A stretch of DNA of 64,000 bases from Sphingobacteriaceae bacterium (GTDB taxonomy: Bacteria; Bacteroidota; Bacteroidia; Sphingobacteriales; Sphingobacteriaceae): positions 1 to 64,000 of the forward strand of contig JAQSWM010000013.1 in the NCBI GenBank assembly GCA_029266635.1, in the 5' to 3' direction. Made by a program: the position numbers and the translations under genes. Position 1 is the stretch's first letter; each line of letters begins with the position of its first letter. This document shows positions 18,799-29,111 of the stretch, piece by piece. The notes below the pieces were generated by a model. The model was not told the DNA's origin and searched no databases. It saw only the letters and a program-made list of their open reading frames with translations.

Positions 18799-19392
18799 TT
18801 ATTTCTTTTCTGATTTATATGCCTCGTTTAATCCGGAAACTACATCTTTGGTAACATCAAGGCTGGCATCAGCAAACAAAATCGTTGGATTGGCTTTAGA
18901 GTAGCTAAGCACCATTTTATAACCTTTTTTCTTTGCGTAATCCTTCAGGTAATCAGCAACTTTATCGTACAATTTTACGTTTTCTGCTGCCTGATCGTTT
19001 TGAAGAGCAGCGCCTGCATTTTGGTTGTAAGCCGCAAGTTCCTGTTGTTTACGGGCAAGGCGTTGCTCTGTTGCAGCACGCTCATCTGCGCTCATAGTCT
19101 GGCTTTGTTTCTGGTATTCAGCAACCTCTCTCTGGAAAGCGCTTCCTTTTGACTGTAAATCGCTTTGCGCCTTTTTAGACTTGCTTTCGATTTTCCCTTT
19201 AATGTCTTTGAAGTACTCGTAGTTGCTGAGCAGTGAATCTTCGTTCACGAAAACAATCTGTTGTGAAGTTTCAGGTTTATCGGCAGCAGTGCTGGTGCTT
19301 GCTGTTGTGGTTTTAGGTTGATCTTTATTACAAGAGACTATTGCTGCAGTTAATACCAGTCCGGCAGCAACGTTTAAAACAGTAAATTTCAT
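18799..19392 (-). CDS. OmpH/Skp-like lipoprotein
   Basis: The 197-residue protein has a lipoprotein signal ending at Cys21 (AAIVSC), a Thr/Ser-rich linker, and an OmpH domain beginning with IVFVNEDSLLSNYEYFKD. The long central helix pair is rich in Gln, Lys and Ala (FQREVAEYQKQSQTMSADER), as in Skp, the periplasmic chaperone for outer-membrane proteins. The C-terminal segment KKGYKMVLSYSKANPTILFA is typical of the family. Lipidation would tether it to a membrane, unlike classical soluble Skp. It is a single-gene unit with its own promoter element and terminator. Confidence 0.9.
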   Translation of the reverse strand: MKFTVLNVAAGLVLTAAIVSCNKDQPKTTTASTSTAADKPETSQQIVFVNEDSLLSNYEYFKDIKGKIESKSKKAQSDLQSKGSAFQREVAEYQKQSQTMSADERAATEQRLARKQQELAAYNQNAGAALQNDQAAENVKLYDKVADYLKDYAKKKGYKMVLSYSKANPTILFADASLDVTKDVVSGLNEAYKSEKK

Positions 19393-19415
19393 GTTCCTTT
19401 TCTAAAAATTTGGCT

Positions 19416-19423
19416 CAAAGATA
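19416..19423 (-). promoter_or_regulatory. Candidate -7 promoter element of the OmpH-like gene
   Basis: Read on the minus strand this is TATCTTTG, matching TAnnTTTG, 23 bases upstream of the ATG. Confidence 0.5.
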
Positions 19424-19474
19424 AGCTTTAGCACAAAGTATCCTAATGCTTTATGATTTTCGTTTATCGGGATT

Positions 19475-20353
19475 TTACCGCACGATTCTATAGTTTCGAT
19501 ATTCAAAAAGCCGGACTCCTGTGAGCTTTTCGAAGGCCTGGAGGAGCCGCCTTCTAAACGACATTTTCTTGTTCAGCTTACTGATATCGACATCCAGTTT
19601 CCAGTTGGTTGCAGCGATGCGGCTCTGCATAACCTGCGGGTGAGTTCCGGTGAAAGGCAGGAGCTTATCGGCATTGCCATAATCGAACTCTGTGGTAACC
19701 GGCACGTTGGTTTCTATCCACTGGTCGTCGTGATAGAAGCGGTTGAAATTCCTGAGTTTGTTGAGGATATTTTGCGGGGGTTTTGCCCATCCATAATGAT
19801 AAATCCATGCATCGATCAGTTTTACGCGAATTTTTCTGCCATCAATCCTGAATCCCTGCGCATCCCGGTAGGAGTGAACGCCCGGCAGATGGCGCAGTAT
19901 CCTGATCTCACGCCGGTACCAGCGCCTCGAAACTGCATAATGATCATACGAGCCGTAGAAATGCTGGTACTTGAAAAGAAGCCCTTCAATCTCAGGATCA
20001 TTCAGGTTCTTATGCATCTCATCCCGGATGGTGGGGTGATATTTTTCATGCACACATTCATCGCCCTGGATGTAAAAAGCCCAGTCCGCATCTGCCGAAA
20101 TAGCTCTGTAAGCTTTATCCGTTTCCTCGGCAAACACCTGTCCGCCCTCCCGTTTGCTCTCATCCCAAACGGTATTGATGATTTTCAGCTTAGGTGAATC
20201 TATCGATTGAAGCAGCTCTAATGTCTCATCATCAGAGTTGCCGTGAGCCACAATAAACTCATCGCATAAAGGCAAAATAGAAAGGATTGCTTCCTTTACG
20301 GGATAGTCGTTTTTAACAGCGTTTCTGATGAATGTAAAGCCGGCTACTTTCAT
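19475..20353 (-). CDS. Glycosyltransferase family 2-like protein
   Basis: The 292-residue product has a GT-A type start, MKVAGFTFIRNAVKNDYPV, followed by CDEFIVAHGNSDDETLELL, and an acidic motif (YIQGDECVHEKYH) that takes the place of the DXD metal site. The middle and C-terminal parts (WAFYIQGDE, YHYGWAKPP) are shared by Bacteroidota GT2-like enzymes of unknown acceptor. No membrane segment is seen. The gene is monocistronic, with a TATTTTTG element 12 bases before the ATG on the minus strand. Donor and acceptor sugars cannot be told from sequence. Confidence 0.85.
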   Translation of the reverse strand: MKVAGFTFIRNAVKNDYPVKEAILSILPLCDEFIVAHGNSDDETLELLQSIDSPKLKIINTVWDESKREGGQVFAEETDKAYRAISADADWAFYIQGDECVHEKYHPTIRDEMHKNLNDPEIEGLLFKYQHFYGSYDHYAVSRRWYRREIRILRHLPGVHSYRDAQGFRIDGRKIRVKLIDAWIYHYGWAKPPQNILNKLRNFNRFYHDDQWIETNVPVTTEFDYGNADKLLPFTGTHPQVMQSRIAATNWKLDVDISKLNKKMSFRRRLLQAFEKLTGVRLFEYRNYRIVR

Positions 20354-20365
20354 AGGTTAGAGCCC

Positions 20366-20373
20366 CAAAAATA
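20366..20373 (-). promoter_or_regulatory. Candidate -7 promoter element of the GT2-like gene
   Basis: Minus-strand TATTTTTG matches TAnnTTTG; the leader to the ATG at 20353 would be only a few bases. Confidence 0.4.
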
Positions 20374-20379
20374 CTCTAA

Positions 20380-22488
<2,109 letters not shown>

Positions 22489-22510
22489 GTAATCAGCATC
22501 AAAAAATAGA

Positions 22511-22537
22511 AAAGCCGCATTAAGCGGCTTTTTTTTT
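22511..22537. terminator. Bidirectional terminator between gyrB and the LysE-type gene
   Basis: AAAGCCGC and GCGGCTTT form an 8-bp stem around ATTAA. A long T tract follows on the plus strand and the A-rich left flank gives a T-rich tail on the minus strand, so it can serve both convergent genes. Confidence 0.9.
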
Positions 22538-22541
22538 GTGC

Positions 22542-23171
22542 TTACATCATGGCATGTTTAGAAACCAGATTGTAGATCAGCTTGATCGCAAATATTATGA
22601 TCAGTGTGCCTGCTGTCCGGTTGAGCCAGCGGAGAGTGTTTTCCTTGATCCGGTAACGGAGCTTATTGGCGTAGTAAGCCTTTAGAACATCCATTGAAAA
22701 AAGCGTAAGCAGTATGGAGCCAAAGAAAGGAACCACTTCGCCGGTCTCAAATTCCCCATTTACAGAAATGACGCTGCTGGATACGCTGACCCAATAAAGA
22801 AGGATTGCCGGATTGAATATGCACATCAGAAATCCTTTGAAAAAGTATCCGTACATGTGCTTGGTGGAAGGCGCCTTTTCGTAATTGATTTTTACCTTTT
22901 TGAACAAATAGTAAACCCCAATTATAAGTAAGATAAGGCTCCCCACGAAGCCGATCTGCATGCGGTACTTACTTTCTATCGCCAGAAAAGAGCTGCCGTA
23001 AAGAGTAATTGCAACGTATATCGCATCGCTGACGACGACTCCCAGCGCCAGGCAAACGCCTGCGTAAAAGCCTTTTTCAATACTGGTTTTGATTAATGCA
23101 AAAAATACAGGTCCGGTTATAAAAGAAAGTACAATTCCGAGTCCAATACCTGTAATTATTGATTCTATCAT
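22542..23171 (-). CDS. LysE family translocator
   Basis: The 209-residue protein has about six membrane helices and the LysE-type start SIITGIGLGIVLSFITGPVFFALIKT region, followed by GFYAGVCLALGVVVSDAIYV. LysE and RhtB-type proteins export amino acids or related small molecules; the substrate here is unknown. The C-terminal half has an insertion of charged residues (KKVKINYEKAPSTKHMYG) between helices. The gene is divergent from the sugar transporter with a 175-base spacer that holds an inverted repeat. Confidence 0.85.
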   Translation of the reverse strand: MIESIITGIGLGIVLSFITGPVFFALIKTSIEKGFYAGVCLALGVVVSDAIYVAITLYGSSFLAIESKYRMQIGFVGSLILLIIGVYYLFKKVKINYEKAPSTKHMYGYFFKGFLMCIFNPAILLYWVSVSSSVISVNGEFETGEVVPFFGSILLTLFSMDVLKAYYANKLRYRIKENTLRWLNRTAGTLIIIFAIKLIYNLVSKHAMM

Positions 23172-23200
23172 TCTTGCAGTTTACAGTTTGAAAGATTGCG

Positions 23201-23218
23201 AATATGCAAATTCATATT
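23201..23218. promoter_or_regulatory. Inverted repeat in a divergent promoter region
   Basis: AATATG and CATATT are perfect arms around six bases (CAAATT). The position between the divergent LysE-type and sugar-transporter genes suits an operator, but no regulator is linked and the arms are AT-rich, so chance is possible. Confidence 0.35.
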
Positions 23219-23346
23219 TAATATCATGCACTGCTAATACTAACTACTCATATCCGCCTACTATTGTTTGATGATGTAAAGATTACATGTTTTGCAGAAT
23301 GCCATCCTTTTACTATCATTGATAAACTAAACACACATTCTACATC

Positions 23347-24636
23347 ATGGCTACTACAGCAGTTAAGGCGCAGCCCGCTAAGGGATTAAATCCTATTGTA
23401 ATTATTGGGATTCTGTTTTTCATTTTCGGGTTTGTTACCTGGTTGAACGGGCCGCTTATTACGTTCGTAAAGTTGGCCTTTGCATTAGATACTGATTCAA
23501 AAGCCTTTTTAGTTACTACCGCGTTCTATATGGCGTACTTTTTCCTGGCAATACCCTCCGCTTGGATACTCAAGGCTACCGGAATGAAGAATGGTATGGC
23601 TTTCGGATTGCTTGTTATGGCCATTGGAACCTTTCTGTTTGGCACATTCGCAACAGACCGCAACTATCCGCTGGCTCTTACTGGCCTCTTTGTAATCGCT
23701 TCCGGGATGTCATTGATTCAAACCGCTTGTAACCCTTACATAAGCATTCTTGGTCCTATAGAAAGTGCTGCAAAGCGTATCAGCATTATGGGAATTTGCA
23801 ACAAGTTTGGCGGGCTGATCAGTCCGGTAATATTAAGCACATTCATACTAAAAGATATTGATGGGTTCGCCGATAAGGTAACGAAAGCTCCCGATGTAGC
23901 TACCCGTGAATCTATACTTAACGACTTTGCTTCGAAAATCTATACTCCGTACATGGGCATGGCAGTTTTGCTTGTACTGCTTGCACTTTGGACCTTCAGA
24001 TCAGGATTGCCCGCAATTAAGGCATCGGAATCAAATGCTGAAGTCACCACTCCGGAATCTAAAGGCAGAAACAGTGTATTTCAGTTTCCATACCTCATGC
24101 TGGGCGTTCTTTGCATTTTCCTTTATGTAGGTGTTGAAGTAATGGCTGGTGACGCAATAGGAACATACGGCAGAAGCTTCGGTTTACCGCTGGATGAAAC
24201 CAAGTTCCTGACCTCGATGACCCTTGCCTTTATGCTCGTTGGTTATGTAATAGGGATCATAGCGATACCGAAATATCTCTCGCAAGCAAATGGGCTTAAA
24301 TACTCAGCTATTCTCGGCGTGCTCTTTACAATAGGCGCTTTCCTAACCAAAGGATATGTTTCTGTTGGATTTGTAGCTGCGTTAGGATTAGCTAACGCCT
24401 TAATGTGGCCTGCTATTTGGCCTTTAGCGATAAGGGGACTTGGAAGATTTACAGAAACAGGATCTGCATTGTTGATCATGGGTATAGCCGGGGGAGCCAC
24501 AATTCCATTGCTATTCGGCCATTTCAAAGAGATTTATGATTTTCAAGCGGTGTTTGCAGCGTTGATGTTACCTTGCTACCTATACATCCTTTATTACGGA
24601 ACTGCGGGTTATAAAATCGGGCAACGTTCAAAATAG
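23347..24636 (+). CDS. Sugar MFS transporter, FucP/GluP family
   Basis: The 429-residue protein has about twelve membrane helices and the FucP-type pattern: FGFVTWLNGPLITFVK in helix 1, the TAFYMAYFFLAIPSAWILK stretch in helix 2, and IQTACNPYISILGP in the middle of the N-terminal half. Members take up fucose, glucose, galactose or N-acetylglucosamine with protons. The C-terminal half contains YVGVEVMAGDAIGTYG, also typical. The exact sugar cannot be assigned. The dCMP-deaminase-like gene follows after five bases, so the two are cotranscribed. Confidence 0.92.
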   Translation: MATTAVKAQPAKGLNPIVIIGILFFIFGFVTWLNGPLITFVKLAFALDTDSKAFLVTTAFYMAYFFLAIPSAWILKATGMKNGMAFGLLVMAIGTFLFGTFATDRNYPLALTGLFVIASGMSLIQTACNPYISILGPIESAAKRISIMGICNKFGGLISPVILSTFILKDIDGFADKVTKAPDVATRESILNDFASKIYTPYMGMAVLLVLLALWTFRSGLPAIKASESNAEVTTPESKGRNSVFQFPYLMLGVLCIFLYVGVEVMAGDAIGTYGRSFGLPLDETKFLTSMTLAFMLVGYVIGIIAIPKYLSQANGLKYSAILGVLFTIGAFLTKGYVSVGFVAALGLANALMWPAIWPLAIRGLGRFTETGSALLIMGIAGGATIPLLFGHFKEIYDFQAVFAALMLPCYLYILYYGTAGYKIGQRSK

Positions 24637-24641
24637 CCTTA

Positions 24642-25097
24642 ATGGACAAACCCAGCTTCAATTCCATTTTTATGAATTTAGCCTCCGACCTGGCCAAGCG
24701 CTCTCATTGCGTGAAGGCTCAGGTCGGAGCTGTTTTAACGAAAGATACCCGTATCATTTCCATCGGCTATAATGGCCCGCCCGCCGGAACCCACAACTGT
24801 GACGAAGAATGGCCCGAAACCGGCTGCCCACGCGATGCCCGCGGAAGCTGCTCACTTGCACTCCATGCCGAGGAAAATGCAATATTATACGCAGTGAAAA
24901 ATGGCTCAAGCCTGGAAGGGGCAACGCTGTTCCTCACGCTTTCGCCGTGCCTGCCATGCGCAAGGACTATCTTTTCGTCCGGTATTAAGAGAGTGATTTA
25001 TAAAAATTCTTATGCCGAATACAAGGGACTTCCCAGCGACGAGGGAGTGGATTTTTTAAACAGGTTTGGGGTAAGTGCGGTGAAGTTTGGAGGCTAA
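24642..25097 (+). CDS. Deoxycytidylate deaminase family protein (ComEB-like)
   Basis: The 151-residue protein has the zinc-dependent deaminase core: HAEENAILYA supplies the His and catalytic Glu, and SPCLPCARTIFSSGIKRVIY supplies the Cys pair. The N-terminal segment SHCVKAQVGAVLTKDTRIIS and GYNGPPAGTHNCDE are typical of dCMP deaminases, which convert dCMP to dUMP for thymidylate synthesis. It starts five bases after the sugar transporter stop and is followed after six bases by a small membrane protein gene, so the three form an operon of unclear logic. Confidence 0.9.
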   Translation: MDKPSFNSIFMNLASDLAKRSHCVKAQVGAVLTKDTRIISIGYNGPPAGTHNCDEEWPETGCPRDARGSCSLALHAEENAILYAVKNGSSLEGATLFLTLSPCLPCARTIFSSGIKRVIYKNSYAEYKGLPSDEGVDFLNRFGVSAVKFGG

Positions 25098-25103
25098 CAG
25101 GAA

Positions 25104-25436
25104 ATGTTAAGGATCAGAAATATGGCTGTTGTTGTAGCTCTGCTTTTTACACTAGGCTTAACTATCAATTTTTTTAGAAGAGAACTGTTCGGTATAGTTC
25201 CAGGCTATGCTCCGCATAACTTTGGTTTTAATGCGTTTTTCTTCATTCCATTTAACTTCCTTTTACTGCTGTCGTCCCTGTTCATCATTCTCAGAACAGC
25301 CTCTTTGTGGACAGATTCTTCAGCTAAAAAATTGAAAGTTCAGTCGCTGGGCCTCACTTTACCTATAATCGCCCTGATGCTTTTTCAGCTGTTACGAATT
25401 TTAGCTTATGTCGCATTTCCCTTCAGCTCCCAATGA
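25104..25436 (+). CDS. Small membrane protein, unrecognised
   Basis: The 110-residue product has three likely membrane helices: residues 7-22, about 44-64, and about 84-106. The loops are short and basic. No family was recognised. Its start lies six bases after the dCMP-deaminase-like gene, and AGGAA just before the ATG could serve as a ribosome binding site. The last 31 bases overlap the 3' end of the gene on the opposite strand, an unusually long convergent overlap; both reading frames nevertheless look coding. Confidence 0.65.
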   Translation: MLRIRNMAVVVALLFTLGLTINFFRRELFGIVPGYAPHNFGFNAFFFIPFNFLLLLSSLFIILRTASLWTDSSAKKLKVQSLGLTLPIIALMLFQLLRILAYVAFPFSSQ

Positions 25437-25657
25437 TCTTTCAGGATTGTGCCGTCTGGCTTGTACTTGAGCGTACGGGCGTAGCGCTCGCCTTTAACGG
25501 TTCCCTGCTCCGTGCGCTTTCCCATAAAGAGTAGAATGGCATTGCCATCTTTATCGGTTTTGAAAGAGAGGTCGTAAGTTTTGTAACGCATGTCAACCAT
25601 CGTATCTGGTTCATGCTTTTTGTTAAGAAGCTTTAGGAGCTCGTCGTTGAATTTCAT
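25406..25657 (-). CDS. Conserved hypothetical small protein
   Basis: The 83-residue product starts at MKFNDELLKLLNKKHEPDT; the open frame extends nine codons further but the ATG at 25657 is a more natural start. The sequence MRYKTYDLSFKTDKDGNAIL and the ending YKPDGTILKDHWELKGNAT suggest a small beta-rich cytoplasmic protein. It has no signal peptide or known motif, and I do not recognise the family. It lies 46 bases downstream of the esterase gene on the same strand and may be its last cotranscribed partner. The 3' end overlaps the membrane-protein gene convergently. Confidence 0.6.
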   Translation of the reverse strand: MKFNDELLKLLNKKHEPDTMVDMRYKTYDLSFKTDKDGNAILLFMGKRTEQGTVKGERYARTLKYKPDGTILKDHWELKGNAT

Positions 25658-25703
25658 CACAGACTGCTTTCTGATGAAAAGCAAATCTGATTCAAAGAGT
25701 TTG

Positions 25704-26615
25704 CTATTTTATAACATCAATAGTCTTCAGCCAATTCTCCACCCGGTCCATCCACTTATCTTCTGTGGTTTTGTTGTTGATGCCGAAGCCGTGCCCGCCT
25801 TTTGCGTAGATGTGCAGCTCCGCGGGTACGCCATGCTGTTGAAGAGCTTCATAGAACTTCAGGCTGTTGCCGACTTTAACGGTTTTATCATCCCCGGCGT
25901 GGAAAAGTAAAGTCGGAGGAGTTTGTTTGGTTACCTGTAATTCGTTTGAGTATAATTCTATTTGGCTGGCTGACGGCTCAGCGCCGAGTAGATTAGTTTT
26001 TGAGCCTTTGTGCATCAGGCTGTCGCTGAAGCTGATTACCGGGTAGCCCAGGATCATGAAGCTTGGGCGAAGACTGATGCCTTCCTTGTTTTCTATCACC
26101 GGTTTATTGAAGTGTGTGCCTGCGGTTGATGCCAGATGGCCACCCGCAGAAAACCCGATTATCCCAACTCTCGCCGTATCAATGTTCCATTCCTTCGCTC
26201 TCTGGCGTACCGTTTTAATAGCAGTCTGTGCATCCTGCAAAGGCCCGATGCTTTTATCCGCCATGATCTTATCGCTTGGAATCCGATATTTAAGGATAAA
26301 GGCCGAAATTCCCATCTTGTTGAACTCTTTGGCGATGTTAATTCCTTCGTTGACATAAGATACAATGCTGTAGCCGCCGCCCGGGCAAATCACAACCGCT
26401 GCGCCATTGGCTTTATCTTTTGGAGCCAGAAATATCTCAAGAGTTGGTATTGAAACCTTCCCGTATCGTATGTTGCCGTTGGGATCGTTAGTCTTGGTTT
26501 CCTCGTCTGCTCCAGCGATGGAGTTCGGGATATTTCCAGGATAAAGAGGGATGAGCTGGGCTTGCGTTTGTACGGCCATGCAGATAAGAAGCGATGCTAA
26601 AAAGGTGCGGATCAT
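25704..26615 (-). CDS. Secreted alpha/beta hydrolase (acetylxylan-esterase/BD-FAE-like)
   Basis: The 303-residue protein has a signal peptide (residues 1-19, ending at QAQ) and an alpha/beta hydrolase fold. The oxyanion segment VVICPGGGYSIVSYVNEG, the nucleophile elbow GFSAGGHLAS, the acid region LFHAGDDKTVKVGNS and the terminal His in KGGHGFGI are all visible. This pattern is seen in secreted carbohydrate esterases that remove acetyl groups from plant polysaccharides, so a hemicellulose role is a reasonable inference. The sulfatase gene lies 60 bases upstream on the same strand; together they suggest polysaccharide degradation. Confidence 0.88.
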   Translation of the reverse strand: MIRTFLASLLICMAVQTQAQLIPLYPGNIPNSIAGADEETKTNDPNGNIRYGKVSIPTLEIFLAPKDKANGAAVVICPGGGYSIVSYVNEGINIAKEFNKMGISAFILKYRIPSDKIMADKSIGPLQDAQTAIKTVRQRAKEWNIDTARVGIIGFSAGGHLASTAGTHFNKPVIENKEGISLRPSFMILGYPVISFSDSLMHKGSKTNLLGAEPSASQIELYSNELQVTKQTPPTLLFHAGDDKTVKVGNSLKFYEALQQHGVPAELHIYAKGGHGFGINNKTTEDKWMDRVENWLKTIDVIK

Positions 26616-26675
26616 AATGCGATTATAGAGCTAAGATAATAATCTTACAGGTACGTTATTGCATTGACCTGCGGG

Positions 26676-28127
26676 CTAGTTCACTCTCCCCGGCTCTCTT
26701 ACATTCTCCCCTTTTCGCTTCTGCAGGTCGTCGCCCAGATCAGTGCGGGCAGCTTCTGCGATTTTCTCCAGAGCGGCAACGATGTCGGGATTTTCCTTGC
26801 TCACATCGTATCGTTCTCCGGGATCGCGTTCGAGGTTATAAAGTGCAAGTGGGAACTCCCTGTCTTCAGGTGCAATTCCGGGCAAGCCGCCTTTTCCGGG
26901 GGCGTTGAGCTCATAGGTGCGTCCCGGATGTGGGAAGACGAGTTTCCAGTTGTTTTTCCTCACTGCCTCAAGTGAGTTCTTACGATAATAGTACAGGAAT
27001 TCAGTACGTGGCGTCTGGCTGTTATCGCCCTTTAGCAATTTGGTGAAATCCAACCCGTCAATTTTGTTTTTAGGGAGTTTGGCACCGCAAAGGTTTGCCA
27101 CAGTAGGCAGAATATCAATTGTGCTGAGCAGCTTGTTGCAAACTCTTGCCGCAGGAACAACTCCCGGCCAGCGGATAATGCAGGGCTCACGTTGCCCGCC
27201 CTCAAATGATGTTCCTTTTCCTTCCCTGAACCCGCCTGCCGAGCCCGCGTGGTCGCCATAATTCAGCCACGGACCATTGTCGCTGGTGAAAACCACCATT
27301 GTGTTTTTATCAAGCCCCTGCTTTTTCAGTTCACCCAATATCTGCCCAACCGACCAGTCGATCTCCATCAATACATCGCCGAAAAGCCCACGCTCACTTT
27401 TTCCCCTGAAAGCCGCCGACGCTGCAAGCGGCACATGCGGCAAAGGATGCGGCACATACATGAAGAATGGTTCGTTTTTGTGTTTGCGAATGAAGTTGAC
27501 CGCTCTTTCAGTAACCGACCCAGTTAATTCAGCAATATCATCAAGGCTCTTAGCTGTCTTTACAACCTTTTCTCCATCATAAATCGGCAGCATCGGGTAC
27601 TTTGCATTCCGCTGGTTCGGATGTAATGGCCACATATCATGCGAGTAAGGGACTCCGTAATACTCATCAAATCCCTGTTTTAGCGGCATGAACTCGGGCT
27701 TGCTTCCCAAATGCCATTTGCCAAAAATCCCCGTAGCATAACCCCGTGCTTTTAACAGATCGGCGATAGTTTCTTCCTTTGGGTTCAAGCCGATCTCAGA
27801 ATTTGGGCTTAGTGCGCCGCTCAAGCCAACCCTGTTCGGATAACATCCTGTGAGCAGTGCCGCACGTGAAGCGCTGCATACCGCCTGGGCAGCCATGAAA
27901 TTGGTGAAAAAAGTTCCTTCTGTAGCCATGCGGTCAATGTTCGGCGTGTTATAGCCTAAAGCGCCAGTGAGCGACAGGTCGCCATAACCCATGTCATCCA
28001 AAAAGATGACGACAACATTGGGCTTGGAGGGTACAGTTTGTTGGCTAAAAGCTCCTGTAAAAGAAAGGAGGCAAAAAGCAAGGGTGCTAAAGAAGGTAGT
28101 TGCAGAAAGTTTCGGGGTGTTGAGCAT
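26676..28127 (-). CDS. Secreted Cys-type sulfatase (arylsulfatase family)
   Basis: This 483-residue enzyme should hydrolyse sulfate esters. After a signal peptide (residues 1-30) it shows the metal-binding VVIFLDDMGYGDL, then the active-site motif CSASR at residues 84-88 within AVCSASRAALLTGCYPNR, and later FTSDNGPW. The Cys must be converted to formylglycine by a maturase not identified in this window. The conserved GKWHLG is also present. The frame opens nine codons earlier (28154); the ATG at 28127 gives a better signal peptide. The esterase downstream is probably cotranscribed. Confidence 0.92.
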   Translation of the reverse strand: MLNTPKLSATTFFSTLAFCLLSFTGAFSQQTVPSKPNVVVIFLDDMGYGDLSLTGALGYNTPNIDRMATEGTFFTNFMAAQAVCSASRAALLTGCYPNRVGLSGALSPNSEIGLNPKEETIADLLKARGYATGIFGKWHLGSKPEFMPLKQGFDEYYGVPYSHDMWPLHPNQRNAKYPMLPIYDGEKVVKTAKSLDDIAELTGSVTERAVNFIRKHKNEPFFMYVPHPLPHVPLAASAAFRGKSERGLFGDVLMEIDWSVGQILGELKKQGLDKNTMVVFTSDNGPWLNYGDHAGSAGGFREGKGTSFEGGQREPCIIRWPGVVPAARVCNKLLSTIDILPTVANLCGAKLPKNKIDGLDFTKLLKGDNSQTPRTEFLYYYRKNSLEAVRKNNWKLVFPHPGRTYELNAPGKGGLPGIAPEDREFPLALYNLERDPGERYDVSKENPDIVAALEKIAEAARTDLGDDLQKRKGENVREPGRVN

Positions 28128-28337
28128 GCTGACGGAAAAGTTATTGTTCAGCACTAATGTAGAAAAAATGCCGACAGCGTGGCTTACATCACAAAGCGTA
28201 ACTTAATTGTTATAAGACTGAAGTCAACAAAAAGCAGCTTCAATCCTCAGCGTAAGCAGACATCTTGACTGGCAGAGAATTGTTCAAATGAGATTGCCAA
28301 GATGAATTATTGGATCGTCAGGATTCATCACAAACAT

Positions 28338-29048
28338 TTAGTGGCTTCGTGGAGATATGGTCTGAAGGCTTGAGACAGGTGTTCGCACCTCCATTATCGT
28401 TCGGATCGATTTAGTATTTGTCATTCTCGTAACCATGATAATAGTCGATTTTACCGGATGCTTATTAACAGCAGCCGGAATAAAAGCACTTTGAATCTCT
28501 TTTTCTATGCCGGTCAGGTTTCGCGTTCCGGCAGAGTTCCATTCAGGAGATATGATCTTATAATCCCATTTTAGCAACTCGCCCGTTTCGGAGATAGAAA
28601 GATAATGTACTACCTGAAAAGTGCCTTCGTGGGAGAGCATCTCAACAGGAAAATAGCTTAGCAGAAGTTTGCTTTGTCCCAGGCTTCCCTCTAAAATAGC
28701 AGGGTTGCTGACTGTGTCACCTGGCTTTTTATCGAATTCAAAGCTTACCCCTGCAGGAGGGCGATTATACTGCAGTTTCCTGGTATCGTAATTATAAACC
28801 TGCTGAATTGAATCCTGGTCATAGAACAACCATCTTCCCACACGTTTTCCTGCCGCATATTTGCCCGTGCCAACCAAGGTAGTACCGTGATATATTTTAC
28901 AGGCACCGTTACGGACTTTCCGATCAGTTTTCAGCACTTCATACTCTTCAGCTATGTTCCTGGACAGTGCATTCTTTTTAATGATTACTTCCTGCGAAAA
29001 AGCCGAAGCAGGCACAAAGAAGAGAAAAAGCAGTGCGAGGTTTTTCAC
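28338..29048 (-). CDS. Exported protein with a MORN-like segment
   Basis: The 236-residue protein has a clear signal peptide (residues 1-18, ASAFSQ). The middle holds a MORN-like stretch with GTGKYAAGKRVGRWLFYDQ, a pattern seen in the so-called YwqK family; that name does not prove an antitoxin role. The C-terminal half is beta-rich with a Ser/Thr-rich end. It is probably periplasmic or surface located. The gene is divergent from the acyltransferase, with 63 bases between the starts. No specific function can be given. Confidence 0.7.
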   Translation of the reverse strand: MKNLALLFLFFVPASAFSQEVIIKKNALSRNIAEEYEVLKTDRKVRNGACKIYHGTTLVGTGKYAAGKRVGRWLFYDQDSIQQVYNYDTRKLQYNRPPAGVSFEFDKKPGDTVSNPAILEGSLGQSKLLLSYFPVEMLSHEGTFQVVHYLSISETGELLKWDYKIISPEWNSAGTRNLTGIEKEIQSAFIPAAVNKHPVKSTIIMVTRMTNTKSIRTIMEVRTPVSSLQTISPRSH

Positions 29049-29111
29049 GCGGTTAGTTTAACCCCTAAGATAAACATATTTTCGTCCCGGTATAAATGCG
29101 ATAGTACATCT

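Noticed and set aside
28887-29111. Longer acyltransferase starting at 28887
   Set aside because: The extension overlaps the divergent signal-peptide gene and lacks family features.
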